From Heterobasidion occidentale (lineage: Eukaryota; Basidiomycota; Agaricomycetes; Russulales; Bondarzewiaceae), in NCBI GenBank assembly GCA_039111635.1, contig JBCAQO010000014.1, positions 1,612,001 to 1,676,000 of the forward strand: a DNA stretch of 64,000 nt. Direction: 5' to 3'. Both the position numbers and the translations under genes were made by a program. The stretch's first letter is position 1; each line of letters opens with the position of its first letter. The notes beneath the pieces were generated by a model. The model was not told the origin of the DNA. It worked only from the letters and a program-made list of their open reading frames with translations, and did no database searches. Positions 11,605 to 22,455 of the stretch are shown here, piece by piece.

Positions 11605-12985
11605 ATGGCTTACTCTCATCCCCATTCAAGACCTTCTTGGAAATCCGCAAGAAACACATCTTCTTATGGTCTTCCTCCAGCTTGTGATATCAAGGACGGG
11701 TTGAGATGCTCCATCGACGATTTATCCATCCCTTCTGCCTCGGACCAGAGATCAACAGCGACGGTGTCTACGGCTGTGGAACATACCGAGTATGTGGGAT
11801 CTTACAACTGGACAGACGCTGAGGCTGCCGAGATGATAGTTCCTGGTAGGATCATTCAACATATGCATCACTTAAATCACTTACAGATATGTGTGCTTTG
11901 CAAAGGCTCGGCACCAGAATGGATTGATCGCTTGCTCCCCATCCAACAGAAGGCAGATAAAGGCACGCACTACGTAGATCAAAACGCCTTCAAAAGTCCC
12001 ACATCCATCCTATTGCCGCTATTTCGATCAGTAGACGTACTCAACAAGGAGGTCGACTGGCCTGCAGTCGATTTTGTGACTGATCGAAATGGGCTGAGAA
12101 AGCTTTTGAGGTGGATAAACGGCATTGACGTCAAGGGCTTCAGGATCGACACGGAGCTTGCTGGGGAGCAGACCGTCTTGTTCAACAGATGGGAATTTCG
12201 GAATAGAGAAATCTGCTGGGCAGAACCTATGGGTTTCATTTCTAGGAGGCTATGAACTCTGTTGGTCCTGGGTGCGAGAGGAGCACCAGTCACCACCGAA
12301 TCGTCAAATATGTACGTGTTTGGGTTTTATGGTCTATGAAGTTCGTATCTTACCTTCTCTCCAGGACTTCTGTGGCTTGAAGTTGGTGGTCCGATTTGAA
12401 GTCGATGCTTGCCTTCCATTCGTGACTCCGACCAGAAGGGCTTCGCCAGTAACACAATCCTCGAACCCAGATGATTTAACTGATGCCTTGGCTGGCCTCA
12501 ATATCACAACCAACACTCCCGCAACTCCGACTGTTGCATTGGCTTCGTCTCCCACGGCATCTTTTGGAGGCTCCCCTCCGCTTCGCATTATTCGTGCAGG
12601 CGCTGCGCAACCTCAAGAATCCATCATCGAGCTCACCACGCGCTCCGAAAACTACATCCAAAACCTCGATTGGGCCGAAGTATTTCCACAGCTTTATTTG
12701 TCACAAACGCCTCATCTATATGTTGGAGTCCACTCTGTGGGTAGGTTCTTCGATGTACGGAAGCAGAGCTTGGATGGTCTGGAGATGGTCTCCCAAAGAG
12801 AGAAGGCCGAAACGAGTCTGAGGAAGTTGGGGAATGCGCTGCGGATGATTCAGAAGATCGTGGTGAAGCATGGAAGAGCGGGCAGGCTCAGTCTGGTGTG
12901 TGAGAAGGGGACCCCGCGGGTGTATGAACGCGTTAGCATGCAGAGCTGTCTACCGGCGGAGGTGATGCAGCGGTTCGAGAAGTAA
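11605..12985 (+). pseudogene. Unknown fungal protein family, tandem copy B (frameshift and nonsense)
   Basis: Second member of the array. Exon 1 starts MAYSHPHSRPSWKS and ends EYVGSYNWTDAE..IVPG. Exon 2 begins GSAPEWIDRLLP and is conserved up to LFNRWEFRNRE, where one base is missing relative to copies C and D (about 12211-12220). After frame restoration, a TAG at about 12243 stands where C and D have a Glu codon (FNFEKAM). The intron 12312-12364 keeps a normal GT donor, unlike C and D. The last exon is then open to the family end (RVYERVSMQSCLPAEVMQRF, stop at 12983). The two lesions lie within about 35 bp and would remove the C-terminal half. It could be a recent pseudogene, or one lesion could be a sequence error; two together favour a pseudogene. 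Confidence 0.72.
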
Positions 12986-13534
12986 AGGAAAATTCGTCGC
13001 GCGGATCGAACCTTTCATACAACGTTTGAGTAAATTGCCGTGAGTGCCATCTTGTACGTACTGGAAACTCCTTGTGCAAACTTGACTTATCCGCTGTCCT
13101 CTCAATTGACTGCGCAGGATTGCGCAGGATCGAATGCAGACCGACCAGGTTTGATTGAAGTTTCGGCAGCTATCTCAATATTGTCATTTTGCGACAGGCT
13201 CGCCTCTACCTCTTGAACATTTTATCTCATCGAACGCCCTTCCGATCGCATGATATTCTTCTAAGGTGCGATATGTAGGTAAGTTTTTGGTCCAGGTCGA
13301 CAGGTTTCTCTCATGCCTATTGTTGACTCAAACGAATTTATTAAGATTTGCTACTGTTCTGCAGCTAGTTCATAGAATGTCGATGTTCTACTTTCCAACA
13401 TTATTGTCACGGCATAAAAGCCTTGACAGGTCCCTGCGCGCAGAGCTTCCCAAAACGACTCGACGAACATGACCCCACACTTGTGTGGTACAAAAGCTGG
13501 AACGCAAAGATCCAGTCGCACATCTCCAAATGCC
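12986..13534. other. Spacer between copies B and C with duplicated promoter
   Basis: Carries the short block TGACTGCGCAGGATTGCGCA (about 13109-13128), the seed of the minisatellite before copy D. A block shared with the D promoter follows (about 13370-13530): GAATGTCGATGTTCTACTTT, a CATAAAAG possible TATA box near 13415, and GTGGTACAAAAGCTGG just before the start codon. Confidence 0.55.
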
Positions 13535-14925
13535 ATGGCTTACTCTTATCACCGCTCAAGGTCCTCTCGCGATCCGCGACAGTCGTCCTGGCACTTCCGA
13601 CGAGATACCACTTTGGATGGACTTCCTCCAGATCGCGATATCAAGGACGGCTTGAAAAACTCTGATCCTGTCGACACTTTGTCCATCCAATCTGCCACTA
13701 ATCAGAGATCGTCCACAACTACGTCCACAGCTGTAGAAAACCTCAAATATATAGGATCTTACAACTGGACAAATGCATCTGACGCTGCCGAGATCATAGT
13801 TCCAGGTAAGATCGTTTCTACATACTTGTCACTCGTCTCGCTAACTTCCGACGCAAAAAGGCTCAGCACCAGAGTGGACTGATCGTTCGCTCCCTATCGA
13901 GTTGAGTCCAGACAGAGGCGTGCATTTCTCGCATCAAAACGGCTTCAAATGTCCTTCGTCTGTCCTGTTGCCGCTGTTCAAATCGGTAGATGTGCTCAAC
14001 AAGGAGGTCGACTGGCCATCCATTGATTTTGTCACTGACCGGAGCGGGCTAAGAAAGGTAATGAGGTGGATCAGTGCGGGTGACGTCTGGGATTTTAGGA
14101 TCGATATGGAGCTTGCTGGGAAGCAAACCGTTCTGTTCAATAGATGGGATGCCCGAACCAGGGAAAATATGCCAGGCTATACATATGGGTTCAATTTCGA
14201 GAAGGCCATGACTACCGCTGTCCCTGGTTGCGAGAAGGGCACCGGCCACCATCGGATAGTCCAATATGCACGTGCTCATGTTTTATGGGGTCGATGACGC
14301 TCGTGGCTTACCTGCTTTTCAGGACTTCTGTGGCTTGAAGTTGGTGGTTCGGTTTGAGGTCGACGCGTGCCTCCCATCCGCAACTCCGAAGAGAAGTGCT
14401 TCTCCAGTAAAGCAATCCTCAAACCCAGATGAGTTGGCTGACGTCTTGGCTGGCCTCAATATCACACCACAAAATCCCGCGAGTCTGTCGGTTCCATCGC
14501 CCTCGTCTTCCACGGCATCCGAAACAGGTTCATCCTCTCAACTTCGCATCCTTCGCGCGGGCGTCGAACAGCCGCAAGCATCCATCATCGAACTCACCAC
14601 GCGCTCCGAGGATAGGATTAACCAGCTTGTTTGGACCGAACTATTTCCACAGCTCTATTTGTCGCAAACACCGCATTTCTATGTCGGCATCCACTCTCGG
14701 GGAAGGTTCTATGAAGTCCGAAAGCAGAGCTTGGATAGTTTGGAGATGGTCTCGCAAAGGGAACAGGCCGAAACCAGTTTGAAAAAGTTGGGGATGGCAC
14801 TGCGGACGATTCAGAAACTCGTGATCAAGCATGGGCGAGCAGCAAGACTGAGCCTGGTGTGTAGAAGGGGACGCTGCGGGTCTACGAACGCGTTAGCACG
14901 CAGAGCTGTCTACCGACGGAGGTGA
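13535..14925 (+). CDS. Unknown fungal protein family, tandem copy C (C-terminal frameshift)
   Basis: Third member of the array, closest to D. Exon 1 starts MAYSYHRSRSSRD and ends YIGSYNWTNASDAAEIIVPG. Exon 2 holds WTDRSLPIELSPDRGVHF, DVLNKEVDWPSIDFV and the FRIDMELAGKQTVLFNRWD core. The second intron (14268-14322, 55 nt) has a GC donor; without removing it the frame is lost. Exon 3 has DFCGLKLVVRFEVDACLP, the Ser/Pro-rich linker, SIIELTTRSED, PQLYLSQTPHFYVGIHS and SLVC. Immediately after, one G is missing relative to D (about 14860), so the last 27 or so residues are replaced by RRGRCGSTNALARR.. ending at 14925. The family stop in the ancestral frame is at about 14945. The protein may still function if the tail is dispensable. 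Confidence 0.68.
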
Positions 14926-15084
14926 TGCAGCGGTTTGAGAAGTGAAGGCCAGTACGTCGCATAAAGCGGACTTCTCAATACCTGCAGTGTATGTTTAGTT
15001 TCACGTGAGTGCCGTTTTGTACGGCTAGGTACTGGAGACCTCCTTGTTCATAATGGGCTTATCCGCTGTTGATGTCTCGGGCAC

Positions 15085-15232
15085 AGGATTGCGCAGGATC
15101 AAGGATTGCGCAGGGATCAAGGATTGCGCAGGGATCAAGGATTGCGCAGGGATCAAGGATTGCGCAGGGATCAAGGGTTGCGCAGGATCAAGGGTTGCGC
15201 AGGATCGAGAATTGCGCAGGATTGCGCAGGAT
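15085..15232. repeat. 18-bp minisatellite in the copy D upstream region
   Basis: Tandem array of the unit GGATTGCGCAGGGATCAA: about four perfect 18-bp units followed by shorter variants lacking one G or carrying GGGTTG. The array is open in several frames because 18 is a multiple of three, which yields apparent peptides such as IKDCAG repeats; these are not taken as a gene. The upstream regions of copies B and C hold the unexpanded motif. Confidence 0.9.
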
Positions 15233-15641
15233 CGAACGCAGATCGACCGACCTTGAAGTTTCAGCGGCCATCTCTATATTGTCACTTTGCGACAGGCTCG
15301 TCTCTGCCGCTTGACCATTTCATCTCATCGAACGCCCTTCTGATCGCATGATATCATCCTAAGCTGCAAGACGAAGATGACTGTTGTCAGAAGCCGAAAA
15401 GTTTATCTCGTTGGATGGTCTCATGGTCTCATGCCTATTGTGGACTGACAGAGCTTGTTTAGGTTCGCAGCAGCTAGTTCATAGAATGTCGATGTTCTGC
15501 TTTCCAACAGTATGGGTCCCCACGTCATATCTTTCCAGGGCCCTGCGCGCAGAGCCTCGCATAAAATAACCGCGAACGTGACACCACACAAGTGGTACAA
15601 AAGCTGGGATGCGAAGATTCAGTCGCACATCTCCAAATTCC

Positions 15642-16992
15642 ATGGATTACTCTCATCCCCTCAGGGCTTCGGATGGACTCCCCGCAGAGCGCGATATCAT
15701 GGAAGGCTTGAAAAAGTCTCATCCTGTCGACACTTTGTCCATCCGTCCTGTCACTGATGAGAGACCGACTGCAACTACGTCCACGGCTGTGCGAAACCTC
15801 GAATATTTGGGATCTTACAACTGGACAAACGCATCTGACGCTGCCGAGATCATAGTTCCAGGTGAGATCGTTTTTACATACTCATCACTCGTCTCACCAT
15901 CGTCCGACGCAAAAAGGCTCAGCACCAGAGTGGACTGATCGTTCGCTCCCGATCAAGTTGAGTCCGGACAGGGGCGTGCGTTTCTCGCATCAGAATGGCT
16001 TCAGATGCCCTTCGTCTATCCTGTTGCCTTTATTTAAATCGGTAGACGTACTCAACAAGGAGGTCGATTGGCCATCCGTCGATTTTGTTGTTGACCGAAA
16101 TGGCCTGAGAAAGATAATGAGGTGGATTAGTGTTGACGACGTCCAGGAGTTCAGGATCGATATGGAGCTTGCTGGGAAGCAGACCGTTTTGTTCAATAGA
16201 TGGGATGCCCGAACCAGGGAAAATATGCCAGGCTATACATATGGGTTCAATTTCGAGAAGGCCATGACTACCGCTGTCCCTGGGTGCGAGAAGGCCACTA
16301 GCCACCATCGGATAGTTAAATATGCATGTACTCACTTTTCGTGGAGTGAAGATGTCCGCGGCTTACCTCCCTTGCAGGACTTCTGTGGCTTGAAGTTGGT
16401 GGTCCGATTTGAGGTCGACGCATGCCTCCCACCCGCAACTCCGGCCTCCCGAGCGAATTCGTCCTCAAACCCAGATGCTTTGACTGATGCCTTGGTTGGC
16501 CTCAAGATCACACCCAGCAAACCCGCAACTCCGTCGGTTGCATCGCCCTCGTCTCCCGCCGCATCCGAAGCAGGGTCATCCTTACAACTTCGCATTCTTC
16601 GCGCGGGCGTTGAACAGCCGCAATCATCGATCATAGAACTCACCACACGCTCCGAGAAAACGATTCACAATGTCAATTCGACTGACCAATTTCTGCAGCT
16701 CTATTTGTCACAAACGCCTTATTTATACGTTGGCGTTCACTTCAAGGGGAGGTTCTTCGACGTTAGAAAGCAGGGGCTAGAGAGTTCGGAGTTGGTCTCC
16801 CAGAGAGAAAAGGCGGAATCGAATTTGAGACAGCTGGGAAACACGCTGCGGATGATTCAGAAAATCGTGGTGAAGCATGGAAGAGCGGGCAGGCTCAGTC
16901 TGGTGTGTGAGAAGGGGACGTTGCGGGTCTATGAACGCGTTAGCACGCAGAGCTGTCTACCGGCGGAGGTGATGCAGCGGTTTGAAACGTAA
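15642..16992 (+). CDS. Unknown fungal protein family, tandem copy D (intact)
   Basis: The only complete copy in the window. Exon 1 starts MDYSHPLRASDGLPAERD at 15642 and ends YLGSYNWTNASDAAEIIVPG. Exon 2 starts GSAPEWTDRSLP and holds FSHQNGFRCPSSILLPL, EVDWPSVDFVVDRNGLRKIM, FRIDMELAGKQTVLFNRWD and YTYGFNFEKAMTT. The second intron (16324-16377) is 54 nt with a GC donor, has no stop and is in frame, so retention would add 18 residues. Exon 3 holds DFCGLKLVVRFEVDACLP, a variable Ser/Pro linker, SIIELTTRSEK, LYLSQTPYLYVGVHF and the family end RVYERVSTQSCLPAEVMQRF, stop at 16990. Copies of this family have a conserved two-part layout joined by a variable linker; no signal peptide or membrane helix is visible. 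Function unknown. Confidence 0.78.
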
Positions 16993-17092
16993 AAGGGACT
17001 GTGTCGCGCGGTGCGATGATCTTTCTACCTCGAATGTATGATTAGTTCCACGTGAATGTTGTTGTGTACGACTAGGTACTGGAGAGCACGCA

Positions 17093-19772
17093 TGAGGTCG
17101 AAGTCCTGTAATTGAGCGCTCGAATCCACGCGCCCATCGTGGTGAGTGTCCCGTGATGTCGAAGCAAGGTCAGACCACTCGCTGTGGAGTCAGCCACAGA
17201 AGTCCTTCTCTCGATCCATGCTGTTACGACGAGCTACCCCTTGACATGTATAGCAGAAATAGACTCACGCGAAAGGCCCAAGAGTGAGGCATGGTGCAAC
17301 GCAATCTACCGTGGTTCGAGCTCATTCGGTGCCTGGCGTTCACACTGCGTGTGAGCGCGATTGGGGAGCGGGTGGCGGGCGGGCGCAGGTCGCACTTACA
17401 GTGTCCCAACCCTGATCAAATCCTGATGGTAGCGACCAAAGCGCTTAGATGGGGAAATGGACACACGAGAGACCGGCACCAAAAGGCACAGATTCGGCAA
17501 GACCATTCTGCGAAGCGTCCCACATCGCGAGGAGTGGAAGACATCGAAGGCGCCGGGGATGACAGCACGCAGCCGAGATGCTGAGTGATGGTGTAATCTA
17601 GGCGCGTCGCGTCTGTACGCGAGTCAAAGTGGGCGGAGTAGTCTCGGGATACAACGTACAGGGCCCCGCCGCTTGAGGAAGCGGGCTACCCAAGTTGGTG
17701 TGTGAGCGTCTCCGTGAGCGTCGGCGAAAGCAGAATCAGGATATGCGTATCACATAGGGGCCAAAGAAGGCGGGGCGAAGCCATTGAAGTCGATGATGCG
17801 AGCGTATCACAGCGAGAATAAAAACAGGCCAAATCTTTGAATGAAAGATAAAAACAGGGAATGTCACGCGATCGTGCACCATGTCTGACCGTGGGGATGA
17901 AGAGGTATGTTTGCGTGCCAAGCCTAACGAGACTGTACATCCAGAGGCCACGCCTAGTCGATGTGTGCCGCGATCCCAAAATAACACTGCATTGGATCTA
18001 GCGCACGCATCGGGATGCTCGAACCCCGTCGCGGGGTAGCAAGAGACAGATTCCGAAGCGCCACATGGCCGCCGTAGGAAATAACAGCCAGCGTTCTAGG
18101 CATTCGAGGTGTACCACAAAGAGGGTGACGATGAGCATACGTCTATATGCATGTCGTCACCAGGCTTCGAGGTCGAGAGACAGTCTATACGCCACGGCGG
18201 GGCAGAGGTTCTGGACCAAGGGTGGGGATCGTGTCACTTTTCACCAAGAATAGCGGATAGATCGGCAATCGAGGCACGACTGGGCGACACAGGAGTTTGG
18301 GACAAAGGAGTACCGCGAGCTGCCGAGGAAATAAGGGTCTCGTGAGTTGAGAAACCACAGACAGATTGTAGGTAATCCAACGGTGGGCATGTTACGACCT
18401 CGAGGCAGACGCATGCTAAACATGTACACGCAAAGACGGTGTTTCGGAGGATTGCTGTAGTCTGCCACCAACGAACTGGTTCTGCACGTCAAGCCGTCTA
18501 GATTCATCCTGAGAAAGAGGTACTGCGTGTCGAACGGAGGATAAAGATAAGGGGGCCAGTAGCTTCTGTTCAGCAAGGCACGGCGCCAATTGGATGCAGA
18601 GTCCCGAAATAGGGAACGGAAACGGAGGATGGAAGAACGATGACGGCAACATACACTGAGAGCACTGGGGGATAAAACAATCCTGACCAACACGCAAATG
18701 AGCGCTTCTCAGCAGTGTGACGCCGATAATATATCGAGCGAGGCAAATATAACGCGAGCCCAGCCGTTGCACGCTTTGAAAACGTGCTCCGGTTATTATA
18801 TCCGCTTGCGATCGTATTTTCATGCGTGATCGAGAAAGAGACGCGATAGCGATAGTGCTAGAAAAATTGCGAATGCACCGGTCCGAGGTCGGCCAGTACC
18901 TCAAAAAGCCGGCACAGTAAAAGCGGTGAGACAGAGATAGACTTGTGAGAAAACAGGCACATCCATCACGTTTAGACAGGAGGCCACGATGATCTCGTGC
19001 AAGTCTGTGAGAGTGCGGATACCAGTTCAGCGCGTGTCGCCCGCTAAGCCTGAGAGATATCCTCGAATTTGTAACATGTTGGCCTCCGTTGGAGTGACTG
19101 CGAGAGATATTGTACCAAGGCGGTAAAGAGCATGGCTGTCGCGCTACGAATTATTCCTGGGATGGTTAGGATATGGAGACGATAGGTCAGACGTAACCAA
19201 CGTGCATTGTGGCGCGCAGAGAAGGGATGCAGGCCTACATGTACGACAACATGAAAAATAGGGCATTCTCTTTCAGGAGACGGGGTTCACAGATGCCGAG
19301 GAGGTTCAAGATGGCGCAAACGCCGCGAGATAAGATCAGCCTGCAATAGGTAAATCTGCACCATCTATTGGTGAGGTTCTGTTCGCTGGAACATATGGAA
19401 GTTGCTTGGGACGGTATGAGCGATAAGATGAAGAAGAATGGAGAGATTGCGAGTTCTGTTAGGCGCCTGAGCGATTCGGGGAGTCGTCGGGGGGATTACA
19501 GAATGGAATGAGACATTCACAAGGGAGAAAAGATGAACGGAAGTGAGGGAAAGGCGAAGACGGTGGAGCCCAATCAGGCAGGAAACTCGGAGTATCTGAT
19601 TTCAATTTCCGCTTCAGCCAGCTCCCCGGTCCAGCCTCCCAAGCAAGTGACGCGGCCACCTTCATCGTCCTCGTATATCTACTCCTGCCCTTTCCTCCGT
19701 CTCTCTCCACCGATTCTTGGCACACACCCTCCCCTTTGTATCCTTTCTTCTGTTGTACTTCCATCTTCGCCA
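17093..19772. other. Gene-poor stretch, nothing recognised
   Basis: About 2.7 kb with no recognisable coding exon on either strand. Open frames up to 160 codons (18241-18904, minus) show no protein-like composition or motif. Part should be the promoter of the proteasome gene at 19773. Confidence 0.45.
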
Positions 19773-20884
19773 ATGCCCGACATGGCCTCCGTCTCACACC
19801 CCCAGCAGCGACAATTCAACCCTTATTCATCAAACGGTGGAACAATCCTCGCCATCGCAGGCGCAGACTTCACTGTCATCGCAGGAGACACCAGGCAGAG
19901 CGAGGGATACAGCATTCAGACGCGTTACGCGCCGAAAGTCTTCCGATTGTGAGTGCACGCTCGATCGCGATCCGACTATGGGCTGACGCGTACTCCAGGA
20001 CGGATCGCGCGGTGCTCGCGGTCAACGGCTTTGCTGCTGATGGCAACATGTTTGTCAAGAAAGTCAAACAACGCTTGGAGGTCGGTTGTACTTTTTTATG
20101 TTTACTTTCTTCGAAATTCTGAGTGAGATTTAGTGGTACCGCCACGCCCATGCCAAAGACATGCCCCTTCGGGCAATCGCACGCTTGATTCAGACAATGC
20201 TCTACGCTCAGCGATTTTTCCCTTACTATGTTTACAACATTCTTGGAGGTATTGAAGACGATGGTACGTGATCCGCTACTTTTCTGGAGTACTTCTTTCT
20301 CAATCTTCGCGATACGCGTCGTAGGTTCGGGGGCGGTATACTCCTTCGATCCGGTCGGATCCTATGAGCGTGAAGCATGTCGTGCTGCCGGAGCCGCACA
20401 GTCGCTCGTACAGCCATTCCTTGACAATCAGGTGAGTGTGCTCGAGCATCATTTCGGTGGGTCGTGGTAGCTAACGCCCGTCGCCTTGTGTTTTTTTGCG
20501 CGCCCCGATCCTCTTCCGACTTTTTCCCGCGCCCCACTTCCCTATTCGCGCATATCAGATCTACTTTAAGAATCAGACCGCGGCCCCCGGGACGATGCAT
20601 CCTTCACATCTTCCGTTGCAAGATGTGGTATCCATCGTCATTGACTCGTTTACGAGCGCAACGGAGCGTCACATCGAAGTACGTCTATGCTTCTGTTTCG
20701 GCTCTCCGGACCAGACTGAGCCTTTACCGCCTTTCAGGTTGGTGATGGCCTCGAGATGTACATTGTGCTTGCCAAGGGTCGTGGAGTGCAAGGCTTGGAA
20801 GGCGTCCTCGGCGCACAAGAGCTGAGCACAAAGACGGACGGTGAGCGGGTCTTTGTGGTGAGACGAGACCTGAAGAAAGATTAG
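19773..20884 (+). CDS. PRE7: 20S proteasome subunit beta-6 (yeast Pre7, human PSMB1)
   Basis: Non-catalytic beta subunit of the 20S core particle, which degrades ubiquitylated proteins in nucleus and cytosol. Exon 1 starts [19 protein letters not shown] (a second ATG at 19782 is possible) and holds [19 protein letters not shown] and [20 protein letters not shown]. Further exons give [100 protein letters not shown] and [18 protein letters not shown]. The tail [11 protein letters not shown] ends at TAG 20882. Introns are short with GT-AG borders (first 19950-19999). The order and length match the family throughout and no break is seen. Confidence 0.94.
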
Positions 20885-21586
20885 ACCCTGTAATACATGC
20901 GCCTGGACCTTTAGCAATGGACATCCCATTCATCATGATATTTGTTTCGTTAATACAGCCTTTGTCGTTCGCTAGGGGTTTTCTGGTCGCTCGAGTACTT
21001 TTTAGACATTCGTAGTCGGACTAGAGTACGTCACTGACAACGGAATCAGCCACGTGTCATCCACGCGATCAGACCCCCGAGGTCCGATCCCCTTTTTCTT
21101 GTGCACCATGTCCGCCATTCTGTGTGCTTTTGTCTCTTGTAAAATTCGCTAGTGCTAGCATGGTTATGAAATGTATTTGTGTTTTGACGGCCTCCCCTCC
21201 ATGCGATCAATTTTGAACCTGTCTGAGTGAGAGACCAAAGATGCACAATACTGCACAGGAGTACGTCGTTCAATGGACAAGTTGAAAAGGCCCAGACATT
21301 TCTGTCCACTCCCGCCAGTCCAGGTGAGAAATCGAACGTCGAGCGAGCGAGCAGGCGCTGGGCACAAGAGGGAGATGAGACCGATCAGGAAATTTATTTC
21401 GGGTGGCTGGGTAACTACGGCAGGGACCAAACAAGGCAAAAGCAACGCTCTCCACCGACGGTCATCGCTCAGTGCGCAAGCTCCGCATTGTTCTCCCTCT
21501 CTTCCTCTCTCCTCTCATCCCTCTCCTCGTCGCTCTGCTTGCTGCTCCACGGCCTCAGCCATTAATCTCGACATTGCCCGTATATC
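20885..21586. other. Intergenic region between PRE7 and ROT1
   Basis: No coding exon recognised. The last 120 bp before ROT1 contain a pyrimidine-rich run (about 21490-21545, CTCTCTTCCTCTCTCC type), a common fungal core-promoter feature. Confidence 0.45.
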
Positions 21587-22455
21587 ATGATGATTCTTGT
21601 CCATCTATTTGCACTGGTGCTCGCGTCGACTCCCGCGCTCGGTCAAATAGTCTACGATAGTATCCACAACGCTACATCGCTCGTCGGCACCTGGAGCTCA
21701 GGTAGCAAAGGGGTCGTCACTGGATCGGTACGTTCGAGTGCTCTCATCAGGGGAGCAATTATATAACTGATCGGGCTGCGGATAGGGCTTCGCAGACCCT
21801 GCGAACAAATCCTTCACGTATGCGAAGACGACGGGAGTCTCTTATTCCTTGTAAGTCCATCCATCTCGACCAACTGTGGAGGTCTTCTGATTTATCATCT
21901 TACAGCACTGGTGATGGTTTCTACGAAATTGCACGGTATCGGTTTAAGGGCAATGGTGCGTCTCCTATGATTGTCTTACCGAGCCAAATCTCACCAAATA
22001 CACCTGCAGCGTCACAACCCAACTGCATCACCGGCATCATCAACTGGTCTCATGGAACGTACGACCTCGTCAGCAATGGGTCCATCGTCATGACGCCTTT
22101 CGGCGATGGCTACCAGCAAATCCAGGACACCTGCGCAGCCGTCTCAAATTTCATCGAGGACTACAACTATACCGAGCTGTACCAGTCCTGGCGCATATTC
22201 ACGGACCCGACTGACGGTTACAAGCTCCACCTTTTCGAGTTCGACGGGTCCCCCGTCGCGCCCCAGTTCCAGGTGTCTGCATCACCGAACATGCTCCCGA
22301 CCCGCAACCTGCGCAACACCACCACGTCGAACTCGACGATCACGACCCAGAGTGCCATTGCGATGAACACCGCTGCGCGCAGATGGGAGGCTGCGGGCGC
22401 GGGCGGCGTTCTCGCGGCGCTGCTCGGGATCGGCTTGCTTTCTGTTCTCCTATAG
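21587..22455 (+). CDS. ROT1: Rot1-type ER membrane chaperone
   Basis: Essential endoplasmic-reticulum membrane protein in yeast, needed for folding of cell-wall and glycosylation proteins. The start at 21587 gives a signal sequence (MMILVHLFALVLASTPALG) followed by TSLVGTWSSGSKGVVTGSGF, the diagnostic Rot1 start. Next come FADPANKSFTYAKTTGVSYS, FTGDGFYEIARYRF, CITGIINWSHGTYDLVSNGS, DGYQQIQDTC and YQSWRIFTDPTDGYKLHLFE. Several N-glycosylation sequons (NAT, NKS, NGS, NYT, NTT) fit a lumenal domain. The C-terminus is a hydrophobic anchor (GGVLAALLGIGLLSVLL) ending at TAG 22453. Three short GT-AG introns lie in the first 360 bp, the rest is one exon. Length and order match the family. Confidence 0.92.

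Larger units (their letters stand above)
13100..17090 (+). repeat. Tandem duplication unit (promoter, gene and 3' flank) of copies C and D
   Basis: The two copies share about 170 bp of promoter, the gene, and 3' flank with CACGTGA followed by TGTACG.CTAGGTACTGGAGA (about 15003-15040 after C, 17049-17090 after D). Start-to-start distances along the array are 2001 (A-B), 1930 (B-C) and 2107 bp (C-D), consistent with unequal crossing-over of a unit near 2 kb; D's excess fits the minisatellite. Confidence 0.8.

Noticed and set aside
15044..15351. Open frames encoding IKDCAG or QGLRRD repeats
   Set aside because: They are the 18-bp minisatellite read in three frames; a non-coding promoter repeat explains them better than a repeat protein.
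17985..18075. tRNA-like GGGGTTCGAGCATCCC on the minus strand
   Set aside because: The T arm is imperfect and no A box, anticodon arm or closing stem could be drawn.
18241..18904. Two overlapping minus-strand open frames of 150 and 162 codons
   Set aside because: No recognised motif, mutual overlap in different frames and no splice partners; treated as chance.
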